Positions 25,430-33,279 are shown, counted from the stretch's first letter. The stretch is 64,000 nt of DNA from Paenibacillus sp. FSL H8-0048 (GCF_038002825.1 NZ_JBBODF010000001.1:7254001-7318000), one strand, 5' to 3'. Notes: generated by a model from the sequence alone, not told the origin. A program made the numbers and translations.

Positions 25430-25488
25430 CCGCAACAGGCTCAGAAGCTGGATTGACGATACCACAGAAGGCAGGTAGTACTAAGAAC

Positions 25489-26583
25489 ATGACGACAAAA
25501 ATAGCAATTTTCGGTGTCGGCCTGATCGGCGGCTCACTGGCCCTATGCTTCAAAGGTAAGGAGGGTCTGACCGTTGTAGGCCATGCCCACCGTCCTGAAT
25601 CTGCTGCCAAATATGTGAGCAGAGGTGTGGTTGATCAGGCTACATTATCTCTTGAGGAAGCTGCACTGGATGCGGATTATATTTTTCTGTGTGTGCCGGT
25701 CGGCATGCTTGAGGACTACCTTCAGCGGTTAAGCAGGCTGCCGCTGAAGGCGGGCTGTATCATTACAGATGTCGGCAGCACCAAAGCCAGTATCGCTGCG
25801 TGTGCCCTTACACTGGATATTCCCGGCGTACATTTCATCGGAGGCCATCCCATGGCCGGATCGGAGCGTTCAGGCGTAGAGGCAGCCTCCTCCTTATTGT
25901 TCGAGAATGCGTACTACGTGCTCACGCCCCCGCCAGGAGTACCTGAAGCGGCATACCAGGCTCTGGAGTCGCTCCTGCTACATACGAGAGCGCAGATTGT
26001 CCGGCTTGATCCGGAGCGCCATGATGAGATTGTAGGAGCGATCAGCCATCTGCCGCATATTATTGCGGTAGCCCTGGTGAATCAGATTCATGCCTATGAC
26101 CATTCGGACTCCTTGTACAGCACGCTGGCTGCGGGGGGCTTCCGTGATATTACCCGGATTGCTTCGAGCGATCCGATCATCTGGCGCGATATTCTGCTGA
26201 ATAACCGCTCTGTGATGCTGCGGCTGCTGAAGGATTGGAACGATGAGGTGTCCTCGTTCATTCATCTGCTGGAGAGCGGGGATGGTGCAGGGATCGAGTC
26301 GGCCTTCCAGGAGGCGAATCAATTCCGCAGCCAGCTTCCTGAGCGGCGCAAGGGAATGATCACTCCGCTGTTCGATCTGCATATTGATGTTCCCGATCAT
26401 CCCGGCATTATCGGCCGGATTGCTACGGAGCTGGGCGACCAGGGCATCAACCTCAGCAACGTGCAGATTATTGAGAGCCGCGAGGATGTTCCCGGGATCA
26501 TGCGCTTATCCTTCCGCCAGGAGAACGATATGGAGCGGGCCAGAATTCTGTTGCAGGAGAATGATTATACCGTATATATGTAA
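25489..26583 (+). CDS. tyrA: Prephenate dehydrogenase with ACT domain
   Basis: Oxidative decarboxylation of prephenate to 4-hydroxyphenylpyruvate. The 364-residue protein starts with the NAD-binding IAIFGVGLIGGSLAL (GVGLIGGS, about 9-16), followed by FIGGHPMAGSERSGVEAA with the catalytic histidine, LPHIIAVALVNQI and the C-terminal ACT domain (about 295-364, LHIDVPDHPGIIGRIATELG, NLSNVQIIES) expected to bind tyrosine for feedback control. ATG at 25489 gives the standard start; an in-frame TTG at 25453 is possible. A strong terminator at 26602-26641 ends the supraoperon here. The aroE gene that ends the B. subtilis cluster is absent. Confidence 0.96.
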   Translation: MTTKIAIFGVGLIGGSLALCFKGKEGLTVVGHAHRPESAAKYVSRGVVDQATLSLEEAALDADYIFLCVPVGMLEDYLQRLSRLPLKAGCIITDVGSTKASIAACALTLDIPGVHFIGGHPMAGSERSGVEAASSLLFENAYYVLTPPPGVPEAAYQALESLLLHTRAQIVRLDPERHDEIVGAISHLPHIIAVALVNQIHAYDHSDSLYSTLAAGGFRDITRIASSDPIIWRDILLNNRSVMLRLLKDWNDEVSSFIHLLESGDGAGIESAFQEANQFRSQLPERRKGMITPLFDLHIDVPDHPGIIGRIATELGDQGINLSNVQIIESREDVPGIMRLSFRQENDMERARILLQENDYTVYM

Positions 26584-26601
26584 AATATATGTAAAAAGGA
26601 A

Positions 26602-26641
26602 AATAAGAGCCGGGGCTTGAAGCTCCGGCTCTTATTTTTTT
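26602..26641 (+). terminator. Terminator of the aro-trp-hisC-tyrA supraoperon
   Basis: AATAAGAGCCGG (26602-26613) pairs with CCGGCTCTTATT (26625-26636) and is followed by more T residues. Confidence 0.9.
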
Positions 26642-26924
26642 GAAACTTAACTGCTTTCTCTAAGGAGTAAGTGGACAAATGTATCTTAATTCAGCGATAG
26701 TTGCTGGATATTAGGAAGCAAGTGGAAAAACAGCAACTATTATTGCTGGTTTCTGCCATACAACGGAGGAGGAGCAGAAATAAGTGTTGTTTGTCCAGCT
26801 ATTGCACCGAAAAAGAACCACACTCCCTAAATAAGTGGAGGATATCCACCTGCTATGAGAGGACGCCCCGGCTCCCGCAAAGAACAAACGCTTGGTAAAC
26901 ACCCATATGTTCGTAAAAATGGGC

Positions 26925-26954
26925 AAAAAAAAGACCGCTTACATAATAAGCGGT
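26925..26954 (-). terminator. Minus-strand terminator of the small RNA candidate
   Basis: Read on the minus strand: ACCGCTTA, loop TTATG, TAAGCGGT, C, then eight T residues. Confidence 0.85.
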
Positions 26955-27017
26955 TACAGTTCACAATTTCTTGGAACCGTGTAGTGTTTGGATAGGAGTG
27001 GAGAGAAACCATACTGT
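26925..27017 (-). ncRNA. Candidate small regulatory RNA, about 93 nt
   Basis: On the minus strand a perfect-consensus promoter (27024-27052) is followed at once by a roughly 93-base unit that ends in a strong intrinsic terminator (hairpin 26934-26954, then eight T residues at 26925-26932). The transcript would start near 27017. Its first part is pyrimidine-rich and single-stranded-looking (UUUCUCUCCACUCCUAUCC), complementary in style to Shine-Dalgarno sequences; then a 7-bp hairpin (ACGGTTC with GAACTGT) and the terminator. No start codon with a binding site and useful frame is seen within the unit. Structure and target type are inference; the promoter and terminator are direct observations. 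Confidence 0.65.
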
Positions 27018-27023
27018 ACTTTT

Positions 27024-27052
27024 ATTATATGTATCCGTTTACATTTTGTCAA
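27024..27052 (-). promoter_or_regulatory. Perfect-consensus SigA promoter on the minus strand
   Basis: Minus strand reads TTGACA (27052-27047), 17-base spacer, TATAAT (27029-27024). Both hexamers match the consensus exactly, the best promoter in the window. Confidence 0.85.
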
Positions 27053-27383
27053 CACTTTATTCAAAGAAAAAAAGACCGCTTTCATCGGCCTGTCTTTGCC
27101 TCTCTCAAAGTCTATTAATTTCCTCCTGTTAGAAACTGTGCTATACTAGGTTAAGTATGTTTATAGATTCCTTCCAGGTATAGGTAACCGCTTGCTGAAC
27201 AAGTGGAGAGAGGCTGCGTTGTCCTGTAAGGAGAATGCTGCCATTCTTCTGACTTGAAAAGAATGAAAGTTGTAAATATGCGAATTTTTTTCAGTATTTA
27301 CATACACCAAGCCTTAAATAACGGTTAGTTGAATATACATAGGAAGATTGGATTTTTGTGCTGCAAATTTGAAGTAATGCCGC

Positions 27384-27408
27384 AACTTTTTGTTACCTGC
27401 CCGGTATA
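27384..27408 (+). promoter_or_regulatory. Candidate ECF-type promoter of the sigma factor gene
   Basis: AAC at 27384-27386 and GGTATA at 27403-27408, 16 bases apart, resemble ECF promoters (AAC about 16 bases before a CGT/GTA core). It lies 57 bases before the sigma gene and would fit autoregulation. A weak, inferential match. Confidence 0.4.
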
Positions 27409-27464
27409 AGTAGATACGGACCGGACGGGATTACACGTGCAAGGGCGAGGAGGGCCGACTCACC

Positions 27465-28052
27465 ATGACGGATTCCCAGTTGATCCAGCTAATCAAGCAA
27501 GGCGATACAGAATTATACTCGGAACTCATGCGACGATATCAACGCAAGATATTGGCGTTTGTGTACCACATGCTGAAGAACTCCCATATGGAGCTGATTG
27601 CCGAAGACCTCTGTTCAGAGACCTTCTACAAAGCCTTCCGGAGTCTTCATTCCTTCCGGGAAGTTGATGCTTCTTTCTCCACATGGCTGTACACGATTGC
27701 CCGCAATACAGTGCTGAGTGAACTTCGTAAGAACCGTGCCGGGAATGTGTCGCTCGAAGAGAGCGGATATACGCCTGTGGCACCGCTTGATGTTGCGCCG
27801 GAACAGGCAGCATTGCGTAAGGAACGGATGGAGCTCGTCCGCGAAGCGATTAACAATCTCCCGGAGAAGCAGCGTTCCGCGCTGATTCTGCGTGAATATG
27901 ATCAGATGGATTATCAGGAAATTGCTGTGATTCTGGAGCAGAGCGTCAGCTCAGTGAAGTCACTGCTGTTCCGGGCTAGAAGCAGTGTGAAGCTGCAGCT
28001 CGAATCCTATTTCTATGAGCCTGAAGCTGAAGAGCAGGCTGAGAGGGTGTAA
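27465..28052 (+). CDS. ECF-type RNA polymerase sigma factor
   Basis: A 195-residue group 4 sigma factor. Region 2 (about 20-95) has the core-binding and -10-reading sequence ELMRRYQRKILAFVYHML, EDLCSETFYKAFRSLHSFRE and FSTWLYTIARNTVLSELRK; region 4 (about 130-185) has LPEKQRSALILREYDQMDYQ and SVSSVKSLLFRARSSVK as the -35-reading helix-turn-helix. Start ATG at 27465 follows GCGAGGAGG. The next gene, five bases on, encodes a membrane protein with an anti-sigma zinc motif, so the pair forms a signalling unit, probably for envelope stress. I cannot tell which named Bacillus factor (SigW, SigX, SigV...) it matches. Confidence 0.93.
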   Translation: MTDSQLIQLIKQGDTELYSELMRRYQRKILAFVYHMLKNSHMELIAEDLCSETFYKAFRSLHSFREVDASFSTWLYTIARNTVLSELRKNRAGNVSLEESGYTPVAPLDVAPEQAALRKERMELVREAINNLPEKQRSALILREYDQMDYQEIAVILEQSVSSVKSLLFRARSSVKLQLESYFYEPEAEEQAERV

Positions 28053-28057
28053 GGCCT

Positions 28058-28648
28058 ATGAATTGCAGGGAAGCGCAGGATTCCATTCCACACTTGTGGG
28101 ACGCTCCCCCCACAGATCCCAGGCGGATTAGACTTGAGAGACATATCGCAACCTGCTCCTACTGCAGTGCCGAATGGGCACTGTGGCAGGAGACCAGTGA
28201 GCTTATGCAGGATACAAGATTCGATGTCAGCGATGAGCGGGCAGAAGCGATTAACAGTAAGGTTATGGAGCGGATCTATCTGGAGAGCCCTTGGCTTATG
28301 CCTGGAGACGGGAAGTCTGCGGGGAGCTCTACAGTATTCCGGCATCGTTTAACCCTCTGGATTGCCTGCTTCTTAGCGGTGTTTATCTCCAGCTTCTTAT
28401 ATTTCACCGTGTTCAAGACCCCTTCGAATACGACGGCGGCACAGAGCGGGATCGTCGAGACAGGTGTGGCAGGCTTAACTCTGGACTGGTCTTCTTCCTA
28501 TCCGGTGGAGTCTGAGGGCGGGATCATTGAGCCGCTGGTGGCCAATATGGGGCCTGCACATCCGCAGTACTGGATGGTATTGTCGACGCTGGGCGTCGGA
28601 TTATCCATATTCCTGCTGGTCCGTCTGAACCGGTACCGCAGACAATGA
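28058..28648 (+). CDS. Membrane anti-sigma factor with zinc-finger (ZAS) domain
   Basis: 196 residues. The cytoplasmic N-terminus carries MNCREAQDSI and the zinc-binding HIATCSYC (His about 29, Cys about 33 and 36) typical of anti-sigma factors that hold an ECF sigma at the membrane. Two hydrophobic segments follow, about 91-113 (LWIACFLAVFISSFLYFTVF) and about 166-186 near the C-terminus, with an extracytoplasmic stretch of some 55 residues between them that could sense or be cleaved. Adjacent gene order (sigma then anti-sigma, 5-base gap) supports pairing. A terminator follows at 28650-28685. Confidence 0.88.
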   Translation: MNCREAQDSIPHLWDAPPTDPRRIRLERHIATCSYCSAEWALWQETSELMQDTRFDVSDERAEAINSKVMERIYLESPWLMPGDGKSAGSSTVFRHRLTLWIACFLAVFISSFLYFTVFKTPSNTTAAQSGIVETGVAGLTLDWSSSYPVESEGGIIEPLVANMGPAHPQYWMVLSTLGVGLSIFLLVRLNRYRRQ

Positions 28649-28649
28649 G

Positions 28650-28685
28650 AACCCCCTTCCCGAACCTGGAGAAGAGGGTTTTTGA
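28650..28685 (+). terminator. Intrinsic terminator after the anti-sigma gene
   Basis: AACCCCCTTC pairs imperfectly with GAAGAGGGTT, followed by TTTTG. Confidence 0.7.
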
Positions 28686-28796
28686 TTTGAATACAAGAAT
28701 GTATGTGTATCCACTTGCTCTAAAAAAGAAGACATTTGTTTTCATTCGTGTTACATTAGTAAGCAAACATAAAAGGGAAGGGAACGGTGATAGGCG

Positions 28797-29384
28797 ATGC
28801 TGATCGGCTTAATACGCCATGGGCTGACGGATTGGAATGCGGTAGGTAAAATTCAGGGACAAAGTGATATTCCGCTGAATGATGAAGGCAGGCGGCAGGC
28901 TGAGATGCTGGGCGACCGGCTGCTGCAGGAGCCTTACCACTGGGACTATTGTATTACCAGCAGCCTGTCGCGTGCAGCAGAGACCGGCAAGATCGTAGCG
29001 GCCAAGCTGGGTATTCCTCTCCTTGAGCCGGATGACCGTATCCGTGAGCGTGCCTACGGCCAGGTGGAGGGCATGACAGCCGAAGCCCGTGAAGCCAAAT
29101 GGGGCAAGGATTGGAAGCTGCTGTCTCTGGGACAGGAGAGCGATGAGGCGCTTCAGGTCCGGGGTCTTGCATTCCTGGAGGATATTACGGCCCGCTTCCC
29201 GGGTAAGAATGTCCTGGTCATCTCCCATGGAGGATTCCTTGCGCAGCTCTACACCGCACTTTACAAAGACAAATATTCGGAACGGCTCGGCAATCTCTCA
29301 CTCACGATTCTGGAGAAGAATGAGCAGGAATGGAATCCTTTATTGTACAACTGTACCCGTCATATTTTACAAAAACAGCATTAA
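28797..29384 (+). CDS. Histidine phosphatase (phosphoglycerate mutase-like) family protein
   Basis: 195 residues with the phosphohistidine motif LIRHGLTDWN (His8), the substrate-binding SSLSRAAETGKIVA, RERAYGQVEGMTAEA, and a second catalytic histidine in VLVISHGGFL. This superfamily contains phosphatases, mutases and CobC; the substrate cannot be told from sequence. The length and GQVEG pattern are closer to broad-specificity phosphatases (PhoE/GpmB-like) than to glycolytic phosphoglycerate mutase. Start ATG at 28797 with GGGAAGGG further upstream. It is a separate transcription unit with a terminator right after it. Confidence 0.88.
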   Translation: MLIGLIRHGLTDWNAVGKIQGQSDIPLNDEGRRQAEMLGDRLLQEPYHWDYCITSSLSRAAETGKIVAAKLGIPLLEPDDRIRERAYGQVEGMTAEAREAKWGKDWKLLSLGQESDEALQVRGLAFLEDITARFPGKNVLVISHGGFLAQLYTALYKDKYSERLGNLSLTILEKNEQEWNPLLYNCTRHILQKQH

Positions 29385-29409
29385 CCCGACCCTTCGGGTT
29401 ATTTTTTTT
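29382..29409 (+). terminator. Intrinsic terminator after the histidine phosphatase gene
   Basis: TAACCCGA pairs with TTCGGGTTA and runs into eight T residues; it includes the stop codon. Confidence 0.9.
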
Positions 29410-29474
29410 GCGGCAAAAGGAATAAAAAGGGCTGTATTTCCCATAATGGTAGTAAAACAGTGAGGCGATGAGAG

Positions 29475-30563
29475 ATGAATCTGGCGGATATGCTCACTTA
29501 TGCAGACATTGGTCAGCTGACCGCCATTGCGGGACGCTATCAGTGTGAGTGCAAACGGAATTCCAAACATGATTTGATTCAGAGTATATTGATTACCTTG
29601 GGCAGCCGGGAATTCATGGAGTCCCATATTAAGGGGAGTTCCCCGGGAGAGCTGCGTTTGCTGAACAGCCTGCTCTTTGATGAACGCAGTCACTTCAGCC
29701 TGGAGGATCTGCTGGCTGCTGCCAGGCAGGCTTCCTTCGATGCCCCGCCCGGCAAAAGCGGTGACTACCGCGAGCTGGTCAGCCGGCTTAAGAACAGCGG
29801 CTGGTTGTTCAGCGGAGCCTCTCAGCAGAGCCGGTATCTGTTCCAGGTGCCGCTGGATCTGAAGAAGCGCTTCCGTGAGCAGATGGGCCAGTATTTGCAG
29901 CAGCGGATTATTCCTGTCCCGGAGCCGGCGGTGTACAGGGGAGAGGGAGATTTACTGGCCGGGGATCTGCTGCTGTTCCTGCGGTATGTGAAGGAGAATG
30001 AGCCTGAGCTGAACCAGGAAGGCGCGCTTTATAAGCGCAATCAGCAAGGGCTGATGAATGCGCTGCAGATTACGGAGCCTTTGCTTGGCAAAGGTGGCTG
30101 GAGGTTCGGCTACGGCAGGGCTTGTGAGCATTATCCGCCGAGATTTGCCCTGCTGTACGATTATGCCCGCCACCGCCGCTGGATCTCCGAGGAAGGCTAC
30201 AGGCTGCAGCTTACAGCCGCAGGCGGGCATTTTCTGGCGGAGGGAAAATCCGAGAAGCTGATGCAGTTATTCTCCTTTTGGTTAAGACTGTATAAAGGGG
30301 CTATTCCCAATTTGCCTTCGCTGGTCTACTGGATCAGTCTAAGTGCCGGCAGATGGGTGACCACAGCCTCGCTGTTAGAAGGAATCGGCTGGCTGATCAA
30401 GCCCTTCTATTACGATGATGCCGCTTCCATTCTGGAACAGCGCATCTTGCGGATGATGCTGCATCTGGGCATGCTTAAGCTTGGTGAGCAGCCCGCAGGA
30501 ACAGTGGTCATGATGACACCCTGGGGATGTGAGGCGGCTGTGCCGAAGCATCTGCTCAGGTAA
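29475..30563 (+). CDS. Protein with XPB/Ssl2-type helicase-associated domain
   Basis: 362 residues, soluble. The N-terminal part (ADMLTYADIGQLTAIAGRYQ, then SKHDLIQSIL) and the repeated winged-helix-like segments later on (YRLQLTAAGGHFLAEGK, GMLKLG...VVMMTPWGCEA) resemble the helicase XPB/Ssl2 N-terminal-domain family seen in Gram-positive proteins without a helicase core. No Walker motif is present, so it is not itself a helicase. Start ATG at 29475 with GAGGCGATGAGAG ahead. The neighbour on the right, a gamma carbonic anhydrase gene, is 11 bases away and co-transcribed, but the combination suggests no obvious shared role. Function unknown. Confidence 0.6.
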   Translation: MNLADMLTYADIGQLTAIAGRYQCECKRNSKHDLIQSILITLGSREFMESHIKGSSPGELRLLNSLLFDERSHFSLEDLLAAARQASFDAPPGKSGDYRELVSRLKNSGWLFSGASQQSRYLFQVPLDLKKRFREQMGQYLQQRIIPVPEPAVYRGEGDLLAGDLLLFLRYVKENEPELNQEGALYKRNQQGLMNALQITEPLLGKGGWRFGYGRACEHYPPRFALLYDYARHRRWISEEGYRLQLTAAGGHFLAEGKSEKLMQLFSFWLRLYKGAIPNLPSLVYWISLSAGRWVTTASLLEGIGWLIKPFYYDDAASILEQRILRMMLHLGMLKLGEQPAGTVVMMTPWGCEAAVPKHLLR

Positions 30564-30574
30564 GGGGGAGAGAG

Positions 30575-31081
30575 ATGCGGATTGCCTATGGGAGTTACAT
30601 ACCGCAGCTTGATGAATCAGTCTATGTGGCGGAAGGCGCTAAGCTCGTTGGCGATGTAAGAATAAGCAAACAATCCAGTGTCTGGTTCAACGCCGTACTT
30701 CGCGGTGACCTGGCGCCGGTGATCATCGGGGAACGCTGCAATATCCAGGACGGTGTGGTCGGCCATGTGGCGGAAGGATTGCCGCTGGTGCTTGCGGATG
30801 ACATCTCGGTCGGGCATTCAGCAATCATCCACGGCTGCCGGATAGGCAAGGGCACATTAATCGGAATGGGTGCAATTGTACTGAACGGAGCAGAGATTGG
30901 TGAATATGCTTTAATAGGAGCCGGCTCTATTGTAACCGAGAACAAAATCATTCCTCCGTACACGCTCTCCTTGGGCACACCGGCCAAAGTAATCCGTGAA
31001 CTGACTGAGCAGGATCTGCTGAGGATGGCACGCACAAGTGAAAGCTATGTGAAAAAAGCATTGGAATACGGAATTTCTTAA
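30575..31081 (+). CDS. Gamma carbonic anhydrase family protein
   Basis: A 168-residue left-handed beta-helix protein with hexapeptide-type repeats (VGDVRISKQSSVWFNAVLRG, IGERCNIQDGVVGHV, VGHSAIIHGCRIGKGTLIGMG). Histidines in GHVAEG and VGHSAIIHG correspond to the zinc ligands of the gamma carbonic anhydrase/YrdA family. Members either hydrate CO2 or act as acyl-carnitine-type or unknown hydrolases; activity cannot be inferred with certainty. Start ATG at 30575 behind AAGGGGGAG. Part of a small operon with the previous gene and the IDEAL-domain gene downstream. Confidence 0.88.
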   Translation: MRIAYGSYIPQLDESVYVAEGAKLVGDVRISKQSSVWFNAVLRGDLAPVIIGERCNIQDGVVGHVAEGLPLVLADDISVGHSAIIHGCRIGKGTLIGMGAIVLNGAEIGEYALIGAGSIVTENKIIPPYTLSLGTPAKVIRELTEQDLLRMARTSESYVKKALEYGIS

Positions 31082-31099
31082 ACAGCGGAGGTGTATCGA

Positions 31100-31279
31100 A
31101 TGGACAAAATGAAGGCTACTTATGAAGTGATGCTGGGGCTGGCTGCGGAAATGGTGTGGGATGAAGCATTAAGAAAGCGTCGTACCGACATGTTGTACCT
31201 GGAGATTGACACGGCGCTGGCTGCCGGTGATGAGGCAGCTTTCCGGAATCTGACTGAAGAACTGAAAAGTTTGGCATAG
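31100..31279 (+). CDS. Small IDEAL-domain protein
   Basis: A 59-residue protein that is essentially a single IDEAL domain, with the pattern around RRTDMLYLEIDTALAAGDEA and FRNLTEELKSLA (the LYLEIDTAL core gives the family its name). IDEAL domains occur alone or at the end of UPF0302 proteins such as YpiB, which in B. subtilis lies next to ypiF, as here. ATG at 31100 has GCGGAGGTG seven bases upstream; GTG at 31091 lies inside that site. Function unknown; ComK is a known protein that interacts through such a domain region in Bacillus, but no target is evident here. Confidence 0.8.
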   Translation: MDKMKATYEVMLGLAAEMVWDEALRKRRTDMLYLEIDTALAAGDEAAFRNLTEELKSLA

Positions 31280-31308
31280 GAAATGCGCTTGGCGCATTTC
31301 TTTTTTTC
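31280..31308 (+). terminator. Intrinsic terminator after the IDEAL-domain gene
   Basis: GAAATGCGC pairs with GCGCATTTC around TTG, followed by TTTTTTTC. Confidence 0.9.
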
Positions 31309-31400
31309 TGTATTAGGGATTGCCAAGCTGAATACACTTGTTTATGATGCTTTTAAAGTAAAAATGCATGCTGCAGGATGCGGCTAGAGGAGGCGAATCT

Positions 31401-31826
31401 ATGAAATTCAGTGATTTTGACAGTAGAGCCTGGGAGACCGACGGACATTTTTATGATACGTGCATCATTCCTTATAGCGGACTTCAGGGCACGGAGACTC
31501 CGCCTGAGACCGCCACGTTACTTGAACGCCAGCGTGATTTCCTGGAATTGGCTGAACAACCGTACAAGGGGAGGGTCGTGACTTATCCGGCGGTACAGTA
31601 TGCCGGGCCCGGAATGGGAGCTATTGTGAATGAACTTTGCCGAAAAGTCAAATCCAGCGGCTTCCAGTACGCAATCGTGATGTCTGCCAATGAGGGACTG
31701 CGCAGGGAGGATGTTTTTGAAAGCGATTTACTCCTTTGCCTGCCTGAGATAGTGGCTGATTCCAGGGCAGGGGTAAGCGCGTATGTGCGCAGCGAAATCC
31801 AGACCTTATGGCAGAATGAAAAATAA
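31401..31826 (+). CDS. ypiF: YpiF-like protein (DUF2487)
   Basis: A 141-residue soluble protein starting MKFSDFDSRAWETDGHFYDT with CIIPYSGLQGTETPPE and VAQYAG-like core; this is the DUF2487/YpiF family found just before qcrA in Bacillales. No catalytic motif known; role unknown. ATG at 31401 follows AGGAGGCG; the frame is open to 31368 without a better start. Position between the IDEAL-domain gene and qcrABC matches B. subtilis ypiB-ypiF-qcrA, which supports the name. A separate consensus promoter for qcrA lies in the 221-base gap that follows. Confidence 0.82.
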   Translation: MKFSDFDSRAWETDGHFYDTCIIPYSGLQGTETPPETATLLERQRDFLELAEQPYKGRVVTYPAVQYAGPGMGAIVNELCRKVKSSGFQYAIVMSANEGLRREDVFESDLLLCLPEIVADSRAGVSAYVRSEIQTLWQNEK

Positions 31827-31899
31827 GTTAAATGTGACGGAAAATCAACAATTTATTAAAAAAGCACCGAAAACGCCTGTCACAATTTAGACAATATTC

Positions 31900-31928
31900 T
31901 TGACGGGTTTTGGACCCTAAGCTATGAT
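31900..31928 (+). promoter_or_regulatory. SigA promoter of qcrABC
   Basis: TTGACG (31900-31905), 17-base spacer, TATGAT (31923-31928): ten of twelve consensus bases. The transcript would start near 31935, leaving a leader of about 110 bases before qcrA with no obvious structure. Confidence 0.8.
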
Positions 31929-32047
31929 TAGGATGAACTTATATGAACTGTGATATTTTTCATTGAAAACGGATTTTTTACCTAAAATACCTATGCAATA
32001 ACTCTGCAGGTGCCTTCTCACATTTTGAAAAGGGGGTTACATACAGT

Positions 32048-32602
32048 ATGAGCAGCCTTAATGAAGAAGAAGTGTCACTTCCGCAAGAACCGCCCAGCCG
32101 AAACGAGATGTCACGCAGACAGTTTTTAACCTATACGTTAGGCGGGGCGACCGCCTTTATGGGGGCCGGCGTTATTTTGCCGATGGTCCGGTTTGCTGTG
32201 GACCCGATTTTGCAGAAAAAAGGCGAGGGGCAATTCATCAAGGTAGCCGAAGCGTCCAAAATTACAGAGGAGCCCCAGGAGTTCACCTTCGAGCTTCCGC
32301 AGCAGGACGGATGGTATGCCAGTACAGCGATGCTTACGGCGTGGATTCGTAAAGACGCGAACGGAGATATTTATGCGCTTTCACCCATCTGCAAGCATCT
32401 GGGCTGCACCGTAGGCTGGAATAATAACAAGGCGTATCCCGATGAATATCATTGCCCTTGCCATGGTGCCCGCTACACGAAGCAGGGCCGGCAACTTGCC
32501 GTTGCTGCTAAACCGCTGGACCAGTACACCACCAAGATTGACGGAGGCTGGGTATATCTCGGTGAAATCATTCCTAATACTGTTTCGGCGAAGGAGGCGT
32601 GA
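32048..32602 (+). CDS. qcrA: Menaquinol:cytochrome c reductase Rieske iron-sulfur subunit
   Basis: Rieske [2Fe-2S] subunit of the menaquinol-oxidising bc complex. 184 residues: a twin-arginine-type signal-anchor (SRRQFLTYTLGG at about 22-33), one membrane helix, then the cluster domain with CKHLGC (Cys115, His117, Cys120) and CPCHG (Cys136, Cys138, His139), giving the two cysteines and two histidines that hold the cluster and the two cysteines that form the stabilising disulfide. Start ATG at 32048 behind AAAGGGGG. First gene of qcrABC; a near-consensus promoter lies at 31900-31928. Confidence 0.97.
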   Translation: MSSLNEEEVSLPQEPPSRNEMSRRQFLTYTLGGATAFMGAGVILPMVRFAVDPILQKKGEGQFIKVAEASKITEEPQEFTFELPQQDGWYASTAMLTAWIRKDANGDIYALSPICKHLGCTVGWNNNKAYPDEYHCPCHGARYTKQGRQLAVAAKPLDQYTTKIDGGWVYLGEIIPNTVSAKEA

Positions 32603-32607
32603 ACGGC

Positions 32608-33279
32608 GTGTTCAAAAACGTATATAACTGGATTGATGAACGTCTGGATATTACACCGATCTGGAGAGATGTTGCCGACCACGAGGTCCCTGAGCATGTC
32701 AATCCGGCACACCATTTTTCAGCCTTTGTCTACTGCTTCGGCGGACTAACGTTCTTCATCACTGTCATACAGATCCTTTCAGGAATGTTCCTGACCATGT
32801 ACTATGTCCCGGATATTATTAATGCCTATGCCAGTGTGGAATATCTGCAGACCAAGGTCGCCTTTGGTAAAATCGTACGCGGCATGCATCACTGGGGCGC
32901 GAGTCTCGTCATTGTGATGATGTTCCTTCATACGATGCGTGTGTTCTTCACCGGTTCGTACAAGGCTCCACGCGAGATGAACTGGGTAGTGGGGATGCTG
33001 ATTTTTTTCGTCATGCTGGGACTGGGTCTAACCGGTTATCTGCTTCCGTGGGACAATAAGGCGTACTTCGCCACCAAGGTTACGCTGGAGATCGCCAATT
33101 CGGTTCCGTTCATGGGGCCGGTGCTCAAGGAGCTGATGCAGGGCGGCAGTATCGCCGGGGCCGAGACGCTGACCCGGTTCTTCGCCTTACATGTATTCTT
33201 CCTCCCGGCGGTTCTGCTTATTCTGCTTGTCGGGCACTTCATTATGATCCGCAGACAAGGCATATCCGGTCCGCTGTAA
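32608..33279 (+). CDS. qcrB: Menaquinol:cytochrome c reductase cytochrome b6 subunit
   Basis: Cytochrome b6-type subunit with four membrane helices that holds two b hemes and the quinol sites. The 223-residue protein carries the four ligand-type histidines in RGMHHWGASLVIVMMFLHTM and HVFFLPAVLLILLVGHFIMI, and the b6-type ending RRQGISGPL. Bacillus splits cytochrome b so that qcrB has the first half and the second half is fused to cytochrome c in qcrC. GTG at 32608 is preferred because AAGGAGG lies ten bases before it; GTG at 32599 would overlap the qcrA stop and sit too near the site. Confidence 0.97.
   Translation: MFKNVYNWIDERLDITPIWRDVADHEVPEHVNPAHHFSAFVYCFGGLTFFITVIQILSGMFLTMYYVPDIINAYASVEYLQTKVAFGKIVRGMHHWGASLVIVMMFLHTMRVFFTGSYKAPREMNWVVGMLIFFVMLGLGLTGYLLPWDNKAYFATKVTLEIANSVPFMGPVLKELMQGGSIAGAETLTRFFALHVFFLPAVLLILLVGHFIMIRRQGISGPL

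Larger units (their letters stand above)
26642..27464. other. Gene-poor stretch between tyrA and the sigma factor gene
   Basis: About 820 bases without a convincing protein gene. The plus strand holds only short frames with poor start sites (for example a basic 46-residue frame at 26855-26995). On the minus strand it holds a small RNA unit (26925-27052, listed separately) and, just upstream of that, a weaker hairpin with a T tract in minus orientation around 27066-27103. The sigma factor's own candidate promoter is at 27384-27408. Confidence 0.6.

Noticed and set aside
26855..26995. Basic 46-residue plus-strand frame starting MRGRPGSRKEQ
   Set aside because: The GGAGG is 13 bases away within a small palindrome, and the 3' half lies over the minus-strand terminator and small RNA unit, which explains the sequence better.
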